A stretch of 64,000 nt of DNA. Origin: Prosthecobacter sp. (GTDB lineage Bacteria; Verrucomicrobiota; Verrucomicrobiia; Verrucomicrobiales; Verrucomicrobiaceae). How positions within the stretch are numbered: the first letter of the stretch is position 1; each line of letters begins with the position of its first letter. The notes under the pieces were generated by a model that was given only the letters and a program-made list of their open reading frames with translations, did no database searches and was not told the DNA's origin. The translations under genes and the position numbers were made by a program. The stretch covers positions 124,001 through 188,000 of the forward strand of contig JAFMIR010000002.1 in assembly GCA_017853885.1 (NCBI GenBank), written 5' to 3'. This document shows positions 38,302 through 46,975 of the stretch, piece by piece.

Positions 38302-40854
38302 TCACTTCGGCAGCACACGCACTATGAAGGCTTTTTTTTCTCCGAAATACTTGCCGGCGACATGCTGGATCTCCTTGGCACTGATATCGGCCATGATGCC
38401 AGGGAGTTTTTGGAAGTAGTCCCAGCCTCGGCCGCTGAGCTCATGCCAAGCTAGGTTGTCAGCCATCCCAGAGTTTCCCTGTTGTGCTCGTAGCCAAGAG
38501 CTGCGCCAAGTGACGCGTGCGCGTTCTATTTCGTCAGTATGGAGACCGTTGAAGGCAAGGTCGTTGATTTGTGCCATGAGTTCTTTCTCCGCCTTTTTAA
38601 CTTTTTTTGGATCGGTGCCCACGTAAAAGTAAAACGCACCAGCACCCATCGCAGCAAAGTTTTGGGCTCCGATGTAATACGCGAGACCAAGTTCCTCACG
38701 AAGGCGGTTGAAAAGACGGCTTCCCATATCACTGCAGGCTTCGTCGATCAGGCTGAGTGCATGAATATCGTGGTCTTCGATGCCAACCGTGCGGAAGCCA
38801 ATAACGATCACGGCTTGCTCTTTGTCTAAATGCTCTGTCCATGCGTCTGGTTTGGAGCTGGCGTGGTAAGTGCGGCTGTGTGTGCCGTGGCGTGGGTCTT
38901 TCGGGAGCTTAGCGAATGCTTTTTCGACCTGTTTTTTGATTTCGGTAGCCTTCACATCTCCAAACACAGAAAGAACTCCATTGTGGGTCGCAAAGCTTGC
39001 ACGGATCATATTTTGGCAATCGCTGAGCTTGAGGTTGGCGACTGTTTTTTCGTTGCCTAAGGCCGTGCGATGAAATGGCTGACCAGCAAAAATCTCGCGG
39101 CGCGCCTTGCGCATCGCAACGGTGAGAGGATCTTCTTTTTCTTCAAGGATATTAGCAATCTGACGCTTCTTCACATCGGCGAGAGCACTGGACGGTAGAA
39201 CAGGATTCAAGATGAGATCAGAAAGCAGATTCAATGCAGCGTCCTCATCACCGCGCATGACATCGGCGCCGAGAATGAAACGATGTGCATCCGCATTGCA
39301 GGTAAGAGAGCCTCCACGGTTCTCTAATTCGGCTGCGATTTCGGCGGCCTGGCGTTTCTTAGTGCCTTTGAGCAGCATATGAGCTGAGATTTGTGTCACG
39401 CCAGCTGTCAGATTAGTCTCAGCAGGTACGCCTGCCAGAAAGTTGGTGCGAATGCTTACCAGCGGAAGACGAGGGTTCTCACCGACGAGCAGGCGAAAAC
39501 CGTTTTTGAGCGTAAAGGCTTGGATCTCAGTTTGGGAGCTTTCGGATTTGTTTGGAATGATTTTCTTGTTTTCGACATCGGGGCCGACGAGAACGGTGGA
39601 GATTGCATCGGGTAGCAAATAGTGGCGTGCCACGCTGCGGATAATCTCGGGGGTAAGTGCGGTGATGGCGGCGAGATACTGGCGTTGGTAATCGAGGGAT
39701 CCTGCGAGTAGCCAGCCATAGCCTAGTGTGCTGGCTTGACCTTTTACAGTTGTCTGGCTGCGGATCAGGCTGCCAAGCGTGGCACGCACAGCCTTATCTA
39801 GCTCCGGTCGAGTCGGTCCGCTACGGCGTATCTGTTGAATGACCTGCGTCATGGCTTCTTGAAGCCTATTGGTGTCGGTGGGATTGCATTCGGCTTCGAC
39901 GGTGAAAAGGCCGCATTCGGCGGCGCACCAAGCGCCCGCCCATACCCAGTGTGCTAGGGCTCTTTTCTCACGAAGATCTTGATACAGCCGCGAGCTGCGG
40001 CCGCTACCGAGAAGGAATGCCAACACGTCGAGTGCTGCTTTATCCGGATGGCTTTCGCCGGGAATCTGCCAGCCAAAAGCCAAGCGAGTGAGATCCGTGG
40101 CGAAATTTTTCGATGCAAGTCGCGTGCCCTGCTGGCGCGGTTCAAGCGGCAGCAATACAGAGGAAAAAGCGCGGCGCTTCCAGTTGCCAAAGTGCTTTTT
40201 GACTGATTCTAAAGTTTCAGCAGTGTCCACCTCGCCTGCGATAACGACAAAGGTGTTATTGGGCACGTAGTGACGCTGCACAAAATCAGCCACATCGGTG
40301 CGGGTGATTTGATCAAAAACCTCGCGATGACCGATGATGGGGTGTCGAAGTGGATGCTGGCGGAAAACGGTGTCCATAAGCAGGTGCTGCGTGACATCGC
40401 CGGGATCGTCGTTCCCCATTGCCATCTCGCGGCGGATGACATCCATCTCTCTCGCTAGTTCATCACCATCGAGTTTCGAGTTGCGCACCATGTCTGCGAG
40501 GATGTCAAGATAGCCATTGGTATGTTCGGCGAGACCGTCGATCCAATAAACTGTGCGATTGAAGGTGGTGTAGGCATTCACATAGCCGCCGAGCTCTTGG
40601 ATGCTTTGCGATATTTTTGCCGCATCCCTTTTCTGTGTGCCTTTGAAAAGCATGTGCTCCACGCAATGTGCAATCCCAGCACCCGTTTGCTTTTCCTCGT
40701 GAAGGCTCCCGGCTTTGATCCATACCTGCACACTGACCAGTGGATGCGCGTGGTCTTCTCGGACCAAGATTTCTAAGCCGTTGGGCAGCGTGGTGATGCC
40801 AGTGTGACATGGTGGCACCGTGGGTATGCGTTTGGAGATGGAGAGACGTGGCAT
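38302..40854 (-). CDS. M16 family zinc metallopeptidase, two fused domains
   Basis: 850 residues from ATG 40854. The first M16 half (about 15-420) has the inverted zinc motif HxxEH at His63-Glu66-His67 (HCVEHMLF) and a distal Glu in DVIRREMAMG. The second half (about 450-850) repeats the fold but has ISAHMLLKG where HxxEH should be, so it is the inactive, substrate-holding half. Other marks are RLYQDLREKRALAHWVW and RLFNRLREELGLAYYIG. Both halves in one chain is the pitrilysin-type layout. There is no clear signal peptide. It probably degrades peptides. Confidence 0.92.
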   Translation of the reverse strand: MPRLSISKRIPTVPPCHTGITTLPNGLEILVREDHAHPLVSVQVWIKAGSLHEEKQTGAGIAHCVEHMLFKGTQKRDAAKISQSIQELGGYVNAYTTFNRTVYWIDGLAEHTNGYLDILADMVRNSKLDGDELAREMDVIRREMAMGNDDPGDVTQHLLMDTVFRQHPLRHPIIGHREVFDQITRTDVADFVQRHYVPNNTFVVIAGEVDTAETLESVKKHFGNWKRRAFSSVLLPLEPRQQGTRLASKNFATDLTRLAFGWQIPGESHPDKAALDVLAFLLGSGRSSRLYQDLREKRALAHWVWAGAWCAAECGLFTVEAECNPTDTNRLQEAMTQVIQQIRRSGPTRPELDKAVRATLGSLIRSQTTVKGQASTLGYGWLLAGSLDYQRQYLAAITALTPEIIRSVARHYLLPDAISTVLVGPDVENKKIIPNKSESSQTEIQAFTLKNGFRLLVGENPRLPLVSIRTNFLAGVPAETNLTAGVTQISAHMLLKGTKKRQAAEIAAELENRGGSLTCNADAHRFILGADVMRGDEDAALNLLSDLILNPVLPSSALADVKKRQIANILEEKEDPLTVAMRKARREIFAGQPFHRTALGNEKTVANLKLSDCQNMIRASFATHNGVLSVFGDVKATEIKKQVEKAFAKLPKDPRHGTHSRTYHASSKPDAWTEHLDKEQAVIVIGFRTVGIEDHDIHALSLIDEACSDMGSRLFNRLREELGLAYYIGAQNFAAMGAGAFYFYVGTDPKKVKKAEKELMAQINDLAFNGLHTDEIERARVTWRSSWLRAQQGNSGMADNLAWHELSGRGWDYFQKLPGIMADISAKEIQHVAGKYFGEKKAFIVRVLPK

Positions 40855-40942
40855 GGGCGAAGAGTATGAGCAAGTCGGACATGCACACACTAAGGTGCCG
40901 TGCAAGTCCACACACCGGTTTTGGTGTAGGTCTTGTATCAGA

Positions 40943-40964
40943 CTAATGAGGTGATTCTCATTAG
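40943..40964. promoter_or_regulatory. Perfect inverted repeat upstream of the M16 gene
   Basis: CTAATGAG and CTCATTAG form a perfect eight-base pair of arms with a six-base spacer (GTGATT). The right part, TGATTCTCATTA, resembles Fur-type boxes. It lies about 90 bases before the M16 start and after the TIGR04138 stop, so it could be an operator or a terminator hairpin; no T-run follows. Confidence 0.4.
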
Positions 40965-41033
40965 ACGCTTATGATCTATAGTGCACGAAAGACGGCGATT
41001 TCTAACTCATGTTAGGCAGACAACAGCTGCATT

Positions 41034-41435
41034 TTATGCCAAATTACCTTTTTGAGATGTTGGCAAAAAGGGTTCCGTGAAAGCCGTGGCAAAGCTGAAT
41101 CCTCCATCGAAGTCTTCCAAGGTGTCACCTTCGTTTTTACCGAAGTAGCCCGCACCTATCAGATTATAGACAATGTTGCCGACATCGAGCCCACGCGAGA
41201 GTCCCCATTCTTCGAGGATGATGAGGGACATGGGGCCAAACTCGCGTATCACGTGCTCACGAAAGCCCTCCAAAAGTTCTTGTCCTGTCACATGCTTGTC
41301 ATCCGCTCCATCACGGAATTTAGAACAGGCGGCATGCAGTGCGTCGCGCACCAATTCGTAGGCTGCAGGGTGGTAGCGCGGGTCTTTTTCGAGGCAGAGG
41401 TGGATAGCCTCTGAAAAACTGATGGGAGACTGCAT
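41034..41435 (-). CDS. TIGR04138 / Minf_1886 family protein (Verrucomicrobia/Planctomycetes-restricted)
   Basis: 133 residues from ATG 41435. The layout FSEAIHLCLEKDPRYHPAAY, then VTGQELLEGFREHVIREFGP, then LEEWGLSRGLDVGNIVYNLI matches the small family known from Verrucomicrobia and Planctomycetes. The function is unknown. It has no signal or membrane segment and is divergent from leuD, 110 bases away. Confidence 0.85.
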   Translation of the reverse strand: MQSPISFSEAIHLCLEKDPRYHPAAYELVRDALHAACSKFRDGADDKHVTGQELLEGFREHVIREFGPMSLIILEEWGLSRGLDVGNIVYNLIGAGYFGKNEGDTLEDFDGGFSFATAFTEPFLPTSQKGNLA

Positions 41436-41545
41436 GGGTAGCAATTCCAATCATGGCAGGGCAGGGGAGGCTACGCAAGGAGTGTGATGTTTCAGGTTTT
41501 GCCACCCTTGCGCACTGGCGGTTCGCTGCTAATTGTGCTAGTTCC

Positions 41546-42151
41546 ATGGCATTAGCAAAAATCACCTCAGTTTCCGGCCGCGGTGTCCACGTTCCCGGCA
41601 CGGACATCGACACCGATCGCATCATTCCCGCTCGTTTTATGAAGTGCGTAACCTTCGATGGATTGGGAGAGTTCGCCTTCTACGACGTGCGCTACGACAA
41701 AGATGGCAAGGCGATTTCACATCCCCTGAACGATGAACGTTTTACCGGGGCTTCGATCCTGCTTTCAGGTGAAAATTTTGGTTGTGGCAGCTCCCGCGAG
41801 CATGCCCCCCAAGCGCTCTATCGCTTTGGTTTTCGTGCGATCATAGCGCAAAGCTTTGCTGAAATTTTTTTCGGCAATTGCACCACGCTTGGCATTCCCT
41901 GTGTTTCTGCTGCAGCCGAAGATATTGCCCAACTGGCTGCCGCGATTGAAAAAGATCCACAGATCGAGGTTAACGTAAATGTGGAGAGCAAGGTCGTGAC
42001 GTTCGGCGCCCAAAGTTTTGCCATTAGTATGCCTTCTACGGCTCGCGAAGGCCTTCTGAGTGGCAAGTGGGATCCCATCGCAGAGCTTTTGGACAACAAA
42101 GCAGCTGTTCATGAGCGCCTTAAGGCGCTTGGTTTTGCTCAAGCCGCGTGA
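41546..42151 (+). CDS. leuD: 3-isopropylmalate dehydratase small subunit
   Basis: 201 residues from ATG 41546; the longer frame to 41453 has no similarity. With LeuC it isomerises 2- to 3-isopropylmalate in leucine synthesis. Diagnostic motifs are GTDIDTDRIIPARFM near the start and SGENFGCGSSREHAPQAL. No leuC is present next to it in the window, so the two subunits are encoded apart or beyond the window. The divergent TIGR04138 gene shares its upstream region. Confidence 0.95.
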   Translation: MALAKITSVSGRGVHVPGTDIDTDRIIPARFMKCVTFDGLGEFAFYDVRYDKDGKAISHPLNDERFTGASILLSGENFGCGSSREHAPQALYRFGFRAIIAQSFAEIFFGNCTTLGIPCVSAAAEDIAQLAAAIEKDPQIEVNVNVESKVVTFGAQSFAISMPSTAREGLLSGKWDPIAELLDNKAAVHERLKALGFAQAA

Positions 42152-42253
42152 TGTGCAAATGAATGTGAATGGAGCGAATCTCTTCAATCAAAAAGTTTGC
42201 TACCATAGGTGCTGCTTGCTGTTTTTTTGCTTTCTGCTCGAAGCTGTTTGATC

Positions 42254-43921
42254 ATGGATCTTATTTACGTCATTGGCCATCGCAATCCCGACACGGATGC
42301 CATCTGCTCAGCCATTGGCTATGCCGCCTTCCTGCGCGATGTGAGGAAGATGAACGCGTTAGCTGCATGCTGCGGCGAGGTGAGTGTGCGCACAAATTGG
42401 GTTCTTCAGACTGCCGGGGTCGATCCGCCAAAGCTTTTGCTAGATGTGCGTCCCACAGCGGCCGTGATCTGCCGTAAGGACGTGCTTACGGCAAAGCCTG
42501 AAGACACGTTTCTCTCCGTCTATCGCAAGATGATCGAACATGGCTTCCGCTCGATTCCTGTCATAAATGATGATGGGTGCCTCATTGGTGTGCCTTCCAT
42601 TCAGGACATGGCACAGCTTTTCCTGCCTGCTGAGGCGGGCACGCAGTCAGGTAACCGTGCAGTGCCAACCAGTTTACAAAACATCGTCGCTGCTCTTGGT
42701 GGCACACTCGTAGGTGACACGACTGTTGTCGACAAGGTACAGGAATTCGTTCTCGTGGTGGCTGCTTCGAGCGTCGAGACTTCACGCCAGCGGGCGATGC
42801 AATTTAAGTCTAGCGATGTGGCTCTAGTCACTGGTGACCGTCCTGAGATTCATGCGTTGGCGATTGAGCTTGGCGTGCGTTGTCTGATCATTACAGGCGG
42901 TTTTCAGCCTTGGGAAAGCATTTTGGAGCAAGCAAAAGCGAAAGGAGTCGCCATCATCTGTTCTCCGCATGATACAGCGAGCACATCCCAGTTGCTTCGT
43001 TTCTCGCGGCCCATTGGCGAGGCTTTGACGGAGGATTTTCTTTCGTTTGGCTCAAGGACGCCGCTGAAAGAGATTGTGCACGCTGTCCAAAGTTCTGCTC
43101 AGCCGCTCTTCCCGGTGGTGGATAATGAAACGCGGCAACTGATTGGCGTTTTCTCGAAGTCTGACCTTATCGACACGCCGCGAGCCAAGCTGGTGCTTGT
43201 TGATCATAATGAGTTCGCCCAAGCTGTGGCTGGTGCGGACGAGGCGGAGATTATTGAGGTTATTGACCACCACCGGCTCAGCGGCAATCTGCGCACCAAG
43301 GAGCCGATTCGCTTTCTTAATGAGCCCGTGGGCAGCACTTCCACCATTGTTGGCATTATGTATCGCATGCGCGACGCAGTGCCAGACAAGGGTACAGCCA
43401 TCTGTCTCTGTGCTGGCATCATTTCGGACACGCTCCATCTTACAAGCCCCACCACAACGAACACCGACAAGGAAATTCTCGCCTGGCTTGCCAGCATTGG
43501 CGGCATTGACAGTTTACAGTTTGTGACAGACTTTTTCGCTGCGGGCTCCATGTTGCGTGAAAACACTCCTGACCGGGCCTTGGAGAGTGATCGAAAAGTT
43601 TTTGAAGAAAATGGCTGGCACATCAGCATCAGCCAAATTGAGGAACTCGGGCTTGATGAGTTTTGGAGGCGTCAAAAAGATCTACAGGCTGCACTACAAT
43701 CCTTACTTGCGAAGCACTCTCTGCATTTCGCTTGCCTGATGGTAACAGATATCACTCGCCACCACAGTGTTCTACTTGTAGCAGGTGATTCGCGTGTCAT
43801 TGCGGCTATTGACTATCCGCAGGTAAAGCAACACGTTTATGACATGCCGGGAGTTGTCAGCCGCAAAAAGCAACTCTTCCCATACATGAGTCATGTAGTG
43901 ACTAAATTGGCCGCACCTTGA
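42254..43921 (+). CDS. Family II (manganese) inorganic pyrophosphatase with CBS and DRTGG domains
   Basis: 555 residues from ATG 42254. The DHH part starts with YVIGHRNPDTDAICSA (metal-binding His and Asp) and resumes after the insert with VIDHHRL. The insert holds a CBS domain (about 65-120), a DRTGG domain (about 125-235) and a second CBS domain. The DHHA2 domain closes the protein, ending with MPGVVSRKKQLFPY. It hydrolyses pyrophosphate; in studied CBS-PPases AMP/ADP inhibit and ATP or diadenosine polyphosphates activate. It lies 135 bases before rpsO. Confidence 0.93.
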   Translation: MDLIYVIGHRNPDTDAICSAIGYAAFLRDVRKMNALAACCGEVSVRTNWVLQTAGVDPPKLLLDVRPTAAVICRKDVLTAKPEDTFLSVYRKMIEHGFRSIPVINDDGCLIGVPSIQDMAQLFLPAEAGTQSGNRAVPTSLQNIVAALGGTLVGDTTVVDKVQEFVLVVAASSVETSRQRAMQFKSSDVALVTGDRPEIHALAIELGVRCLIITGGFQPWESILEQAKAKGVAIICSPHDTASTSQLLRFSRPIGEALTEDFLSFGSRTPLKEIVHAVQSSAQPLFPVVDNETRQLIGVFSKSDLIDTPRAKLVLVDHNEFAQAVAGADEAEIIEVIDHHRLSGNLRTKEPIRFLNEPVGSTSTIVGIMYRMRDAVPDKGTAICLCAGIISDTLHLTSPTTTNTDKEILAWLASIGGIDSLQFVTDFFAAGSMLRENTPDRALESDRKVFEENGWHISISQIEELGLDEFWRRQKDLQAALQSLLAKHSLHFACLMVTDITRHHSVLLVAGDSRVIAAIDYPQVKQHVYDMPGVVSRKKQLFPYMSHVVTKLAAP

Positions 43922-44056
43922 AAAAGACCTTTTACTTTCTAGAGGCCTTAAACTTCTGCTTGCCAAAGAGACCTTCAGTGTCAAAATCCGCGCCCTCTAA
44001 CCCATCCAATATTCCTCTTGCTGGCAAGTAGCCCGCAAATTCCCCATCAAAGAAAC

Positions 44057-44317
44057 ATGAGCGAAGTCTCCACCATCGATCCCGCCTCCTTTAAGCAGCA
44101 CGCCAAAGATACTGGCAGTGCTGACGTGCAGATCGCTAGTCTCACGAAGCGGATCAACGAACTGACTCAGCATCTTGCTGCGCACCAAAAAGATCATTCT
44201 ACCCGTCGTGGCCTCCTTCAAAAGGTTGCCCGCCGTCGCAAACTGCTCGACTACTTGAAAGTCACTGCCAATGAACGCTATCTGGCCGTGATCAAAAGTC
44301 TTGGCCTACGCCGCTAA
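44057..44317 (+). CDS. rpsO: 30S ribosomal protein S15
   Basis: 86 residues from ATG 44057, the usual length; the longer frame to 44018 is upstream leader. It binds 16S rRNA and helps assemble the platform of the 30S subunit. [20 protein letters not shown] and [20 protein letters not shown] are diagnostic. It precedes pnp, the common bacterial order, and is followed by a hairpin. Confidence 0.97.
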   Translation: MSEVSTIDPASFKQHAKDTGSADVQIASLTKRINELTQHLAAHQKDHSTRRGLLQKVARRRKLLDYLKVTANERYLAVIKSLGLRR

Positions 44318-44330
44318 CCATCAAATCTAC

Positions 44331-44367
44331 CGAAGGGTGATGCCAAGTGCATCGCCCTTCGCGTTTT
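44331..44367 (+). terminator. Hairpin between rpsO and pnp
   Basis: CGAAGGGTGATG and CATCGCCCTTCG pair over 12 bases with one G-U, around a seven-base loop, followed by CGTTTT. It could end part of the rpsO transcripts or act as an RNase processing site, as in other rpsO-pnp operons. Confidence 0.65.
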
Positions 44368-44532
44368 GAAGCATGGTGTTGGAGATCCTAAATCAGTTTG
44401 TCATTCAATAGATTAGGCCCGTGGAAGGTGTCTGACTCTAGGTATAAGTATTTGTGCCGCTTTCTGGATCCAGTTCGTGCCTTGCTTTATCGCAACCTTT
44501 TCCTCTAAACCAAAACAAAATACATCGCTACC

Positions 44533-46680
44533 ATGGCCATCCATAAGCAAACCATCCAGCTCGGTGCTGGCACCCTCGAAATCGAAACCGGTAAGCTCGC
44601 CAAGCTCGCAGACGGTGCTGTTACCGTCCGTCTCGGCGACACCATTGTGCTCGTCACTGCTGTTTCTGCCACGAAAGTCAAGGACGGGCAGGACTTCTTC
44701 CCGCTCAGCGTCGAGTATAAGGAGAAAGCTTCCGCCGCGGGGCGCTTCCCCGGTGGCTACTTCAAGCGTGAAGGCCGCCCAACCGAAAAGGAAATCCTCA
44801 CGGCCCGCATGACTGACCGCCCGTTGCGCCCTCTCTTTCCGAAGGGCTATTTCTACGATACTCAAGTCATCTCCATCCTCCTCAGCGCCGATGGCGAAAA
44901 TGACTCTGATATCCTTTCCATCAATGGTGCGTCTGCAGCCCTCTGCCTATCCGACATTCCCTTCGCTGGTCCCGTTGGTGCTGTGCGCGTCGGCCGAATC
45001 GATGGTGGTTTTGTGGTTAATCCCACCCATTCTCAGCGCGAGAGCAGTGACCTTGACCTCGTCTATGTCGGCAACAAAACCGATGTCATTATGATTGAAG
45101 GTGCTGCCAACGAACTACCCGAGGCGGATTTTGTTAAAGCTCTCCATTTCGCCCAGAGTGAAGTCAGCAAAATTGTCACGGCCCAAGAAGAGCTCGCTAA
45201 GCTTGCTGGCAAAGCCAAGCGCGAAGTGCCACTCATGCTGGTGAGAGACGAGCTCTTGGAAATCGCCTACGCTATTGCTGGCGACCGCATTGAAGGCGCG
45301 CTCTACACTCCTTCCAAGGTTGCTCGCGGCAAGGCTGTTGGCGCCCTCAAGGACGAGGTCGAGGCCGCCATCAAAGCCAAATTTCCTGAGGCCACTGGCT
45401 TCGAGATCAGCCAAGCTTTTGACTACCTTCAGAAGAAAGCCTTCCGCATCTCGATCCTCGACAAGAAAAACCGCTGCGACGGACGTGGTGTCGATCAGAT
45501 ACGCCCGCTCTCTGGCGAGGCGGGGGTCCTCCCTCGCACTCACGGCTCCGCTCTCTTTGCCCGCGGTGAGACACAGGCCCTTGCCATTGCAACCCTCGCT
45601 CCCGCTGACGAAGCCCAAGAGATCGACACCTACGCGGGTGGTCCGGACACGAAGCGCTTTATCCTCCACTACAACTTTCCTCCTTTCTCAGTCGGTGAGA
45701 CAGGTCGTTTCGGAGGTCAGAATCGACGCGAGATCGGTCATGGAGCTCTTGCTGAGCGTTCGATCGAGCCTGTTATCCCGCCGAAGGAGACCTTTCCGTA
45801 TGCCATTCGCGTCAGCAGTGAAGTGATGGAGTCCAACGGCTCGACCTCGATGGCTTCTGTTTGCTCTGGTGTGATGGCTCTCATGGATGCGGGCGTCCCG
45901 TTGAAGCGTCCCGTTGGCGGTATTAGCGTCGGTCTTGTTACTGAGTTCGACGGTGACAACATGAAGCGCTATCTTACACTTCTCGACATCATTGGTAGTG
46001 AAGATCACTTTGGCGACATGGACTTCAAACTTTGCGGCACCAGCGAAGGTGTTACGGGTTTCCAGCTTGATCTCAAGCTTCCTGGCATTCCTCTCACCAT
46101 CCTTGAGGAAGGTATCGTAAAGGCCAAGGCAGGGCGCACCCAGGTGCTTAACGCCATGGCAACCGCTATTGCTGAGGTTAAGCCGCTAAGCCCACATGCT
46201 CCGCGGATTGAGATCATCAAGATCAATCCCGACAAGATCGGAGAACTCATCGGCCCCGGTGGTAAAAACATCAAAGCCATCCAAGCCGAATCCGGTGCTG
46301 AGATCAGCATCGAGGATGACGGCACAGTCTTCATCTACGCCTCCCGTAAGGAAAGCCTCGATCGCGCCGTGGAAATGGTTAGCGGTCAGTTCCAAGAAAT
46401 TGAAGTCGGCAAGCTTTACACAGGCCGAGTCGTCAGCACGACAAATTTTGGTGCCTTCATGAACCTTGGTGGTAAGAAAGACGGTCTGATTCACATCAGT
46501 GAACTCGCTGATTTCCGCGTCAACAAGACCGAAGATGTCGTCAAGACAGGTGACATTGTTACTGCCAAGTGCATTGGCATTGATGAGAAAGGTCGCATCA
46601 AGATGAGTCGCAAGGCGGCTATGAAGGAAAAAGATGCTGCTGCAAGTGGCGACGCAGCCCCTGCTGCCGATAACAGTTGA
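44533..46680 (+). CDS. pnp: Polyribonucleotide nucleotidyltransferase
   Basis: 715 residues. It degrades RNA from the 3' end by phosphorolysis. Two RNase PH domains (about 1-230 and 300-540) are joined by a helical part. The second carries FSVGETGRFGGQNRREIGHG and the active-site Asp in SMASVCSGVMALMDAGVP. A KH domain (IEIIKINPDKIGELIGPGGK) and an S1 domain (GKLYTGRVVSTTNFGAFMNL) end the protein. It ends in an Ala/Asp tail. Confidence 0.98.
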   Translation: MAIHKQTIQLGAGTLEIETGKLAKLADGAVTVRLGDTIVLVTAVSATKVKDGQDFFPLSVEYKEKASAAGRFPGGYFKREGRPTEKEILTARMTDRPLRPLFPKGYFYDTQVISILLSADGENDSDILSINGASAALCLSDIPFAGPVGAVRVGRIDGGFVVNPTHSQRESSDLDLVYVGNKTDVIMIEGAANELPEADFVKALHFAQSEVSKIVTAQEELAKLAGKAKREVPLMLVRDELLEIAYAIAGDRIEGALYTPSKVARGKAVGALKDEVEAAIKAKFPEATGFEISQAFDYLQKKAFRISILDKKNRCDGRGVDQIRPLSGEAGVLPRTHGSALFARGETQALAIATLAPADEAQEIDTYAGGPDTKRFILHYNFPPFSVGETGRFGGQNRREIGHGALAERSIEPVIPPKETFPYAIRVSSEVMESNGSTSMASVCSGVMALMDAGVPLKRPVGGISVGLVTEFDGDNMKRYLTLLDIIGSEDHFGDMDFKLCGTSEGVTGFQLDLKLPGIPLTILEEGIVKAKAGRTQVLNAMATAIAEVKPLSPHAPRIEIIKINPDKIGELIGPGGKNIKAIQAESGAEISIEDDGTVFIYASRKESLDRAVEMVSGQFQEIEVGKLYTGRVVSTTNFGAFMNLGGKKDGLIHISELADFRVNKTEDVVKTGDIVTAKCIGIDEKGRIKMSRKAAMKEKDAAASGDAAPAADNS

Positions 46681-46711
46681 GGGACCAAAGCAATTTCCAT
46701 GTAATCACAAA

Positions 46712-46740
46712 GGGGCCACCTTGCAGGGTGGCCTCTTTTT
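46712..46740 (+). terminator. Rho-independent terminator after pnp
   Basis: GGGGCCACC and GGTGGCCTC form a nine-base stem (one G-U) with a six-base loop and are followed by a T-run. Confidence 0.9.
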
Positions 46741-46975
46741 TGTCTTAAAAAAAGATCACTGCTGTTTCTGTAAGTAGCGGATGTTGAGCCGCTCGTATTT
46801 GTCAGGATCAAGGCTTTTTCAGTGGGTAGGCGACGCATGAAGATCATTTCATCGAATCAGTTGGAAGGATCATGCTTTACAAATCCAAGATACCCCGGTT
46901 TGTTTAAGCTGGGGAGACATCCTGCCCATTTGTTCTTTGAAAGTTGGTCTTGTCGATTGTTGTTCTGTCTTTCCT

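Noticed and set aside
41002-41015. CTAAC-TCAT-GTTAG inverted repeat
   Set aside because: A five-base stem in AT-rich DNA is likely by chance and no T-run follows.
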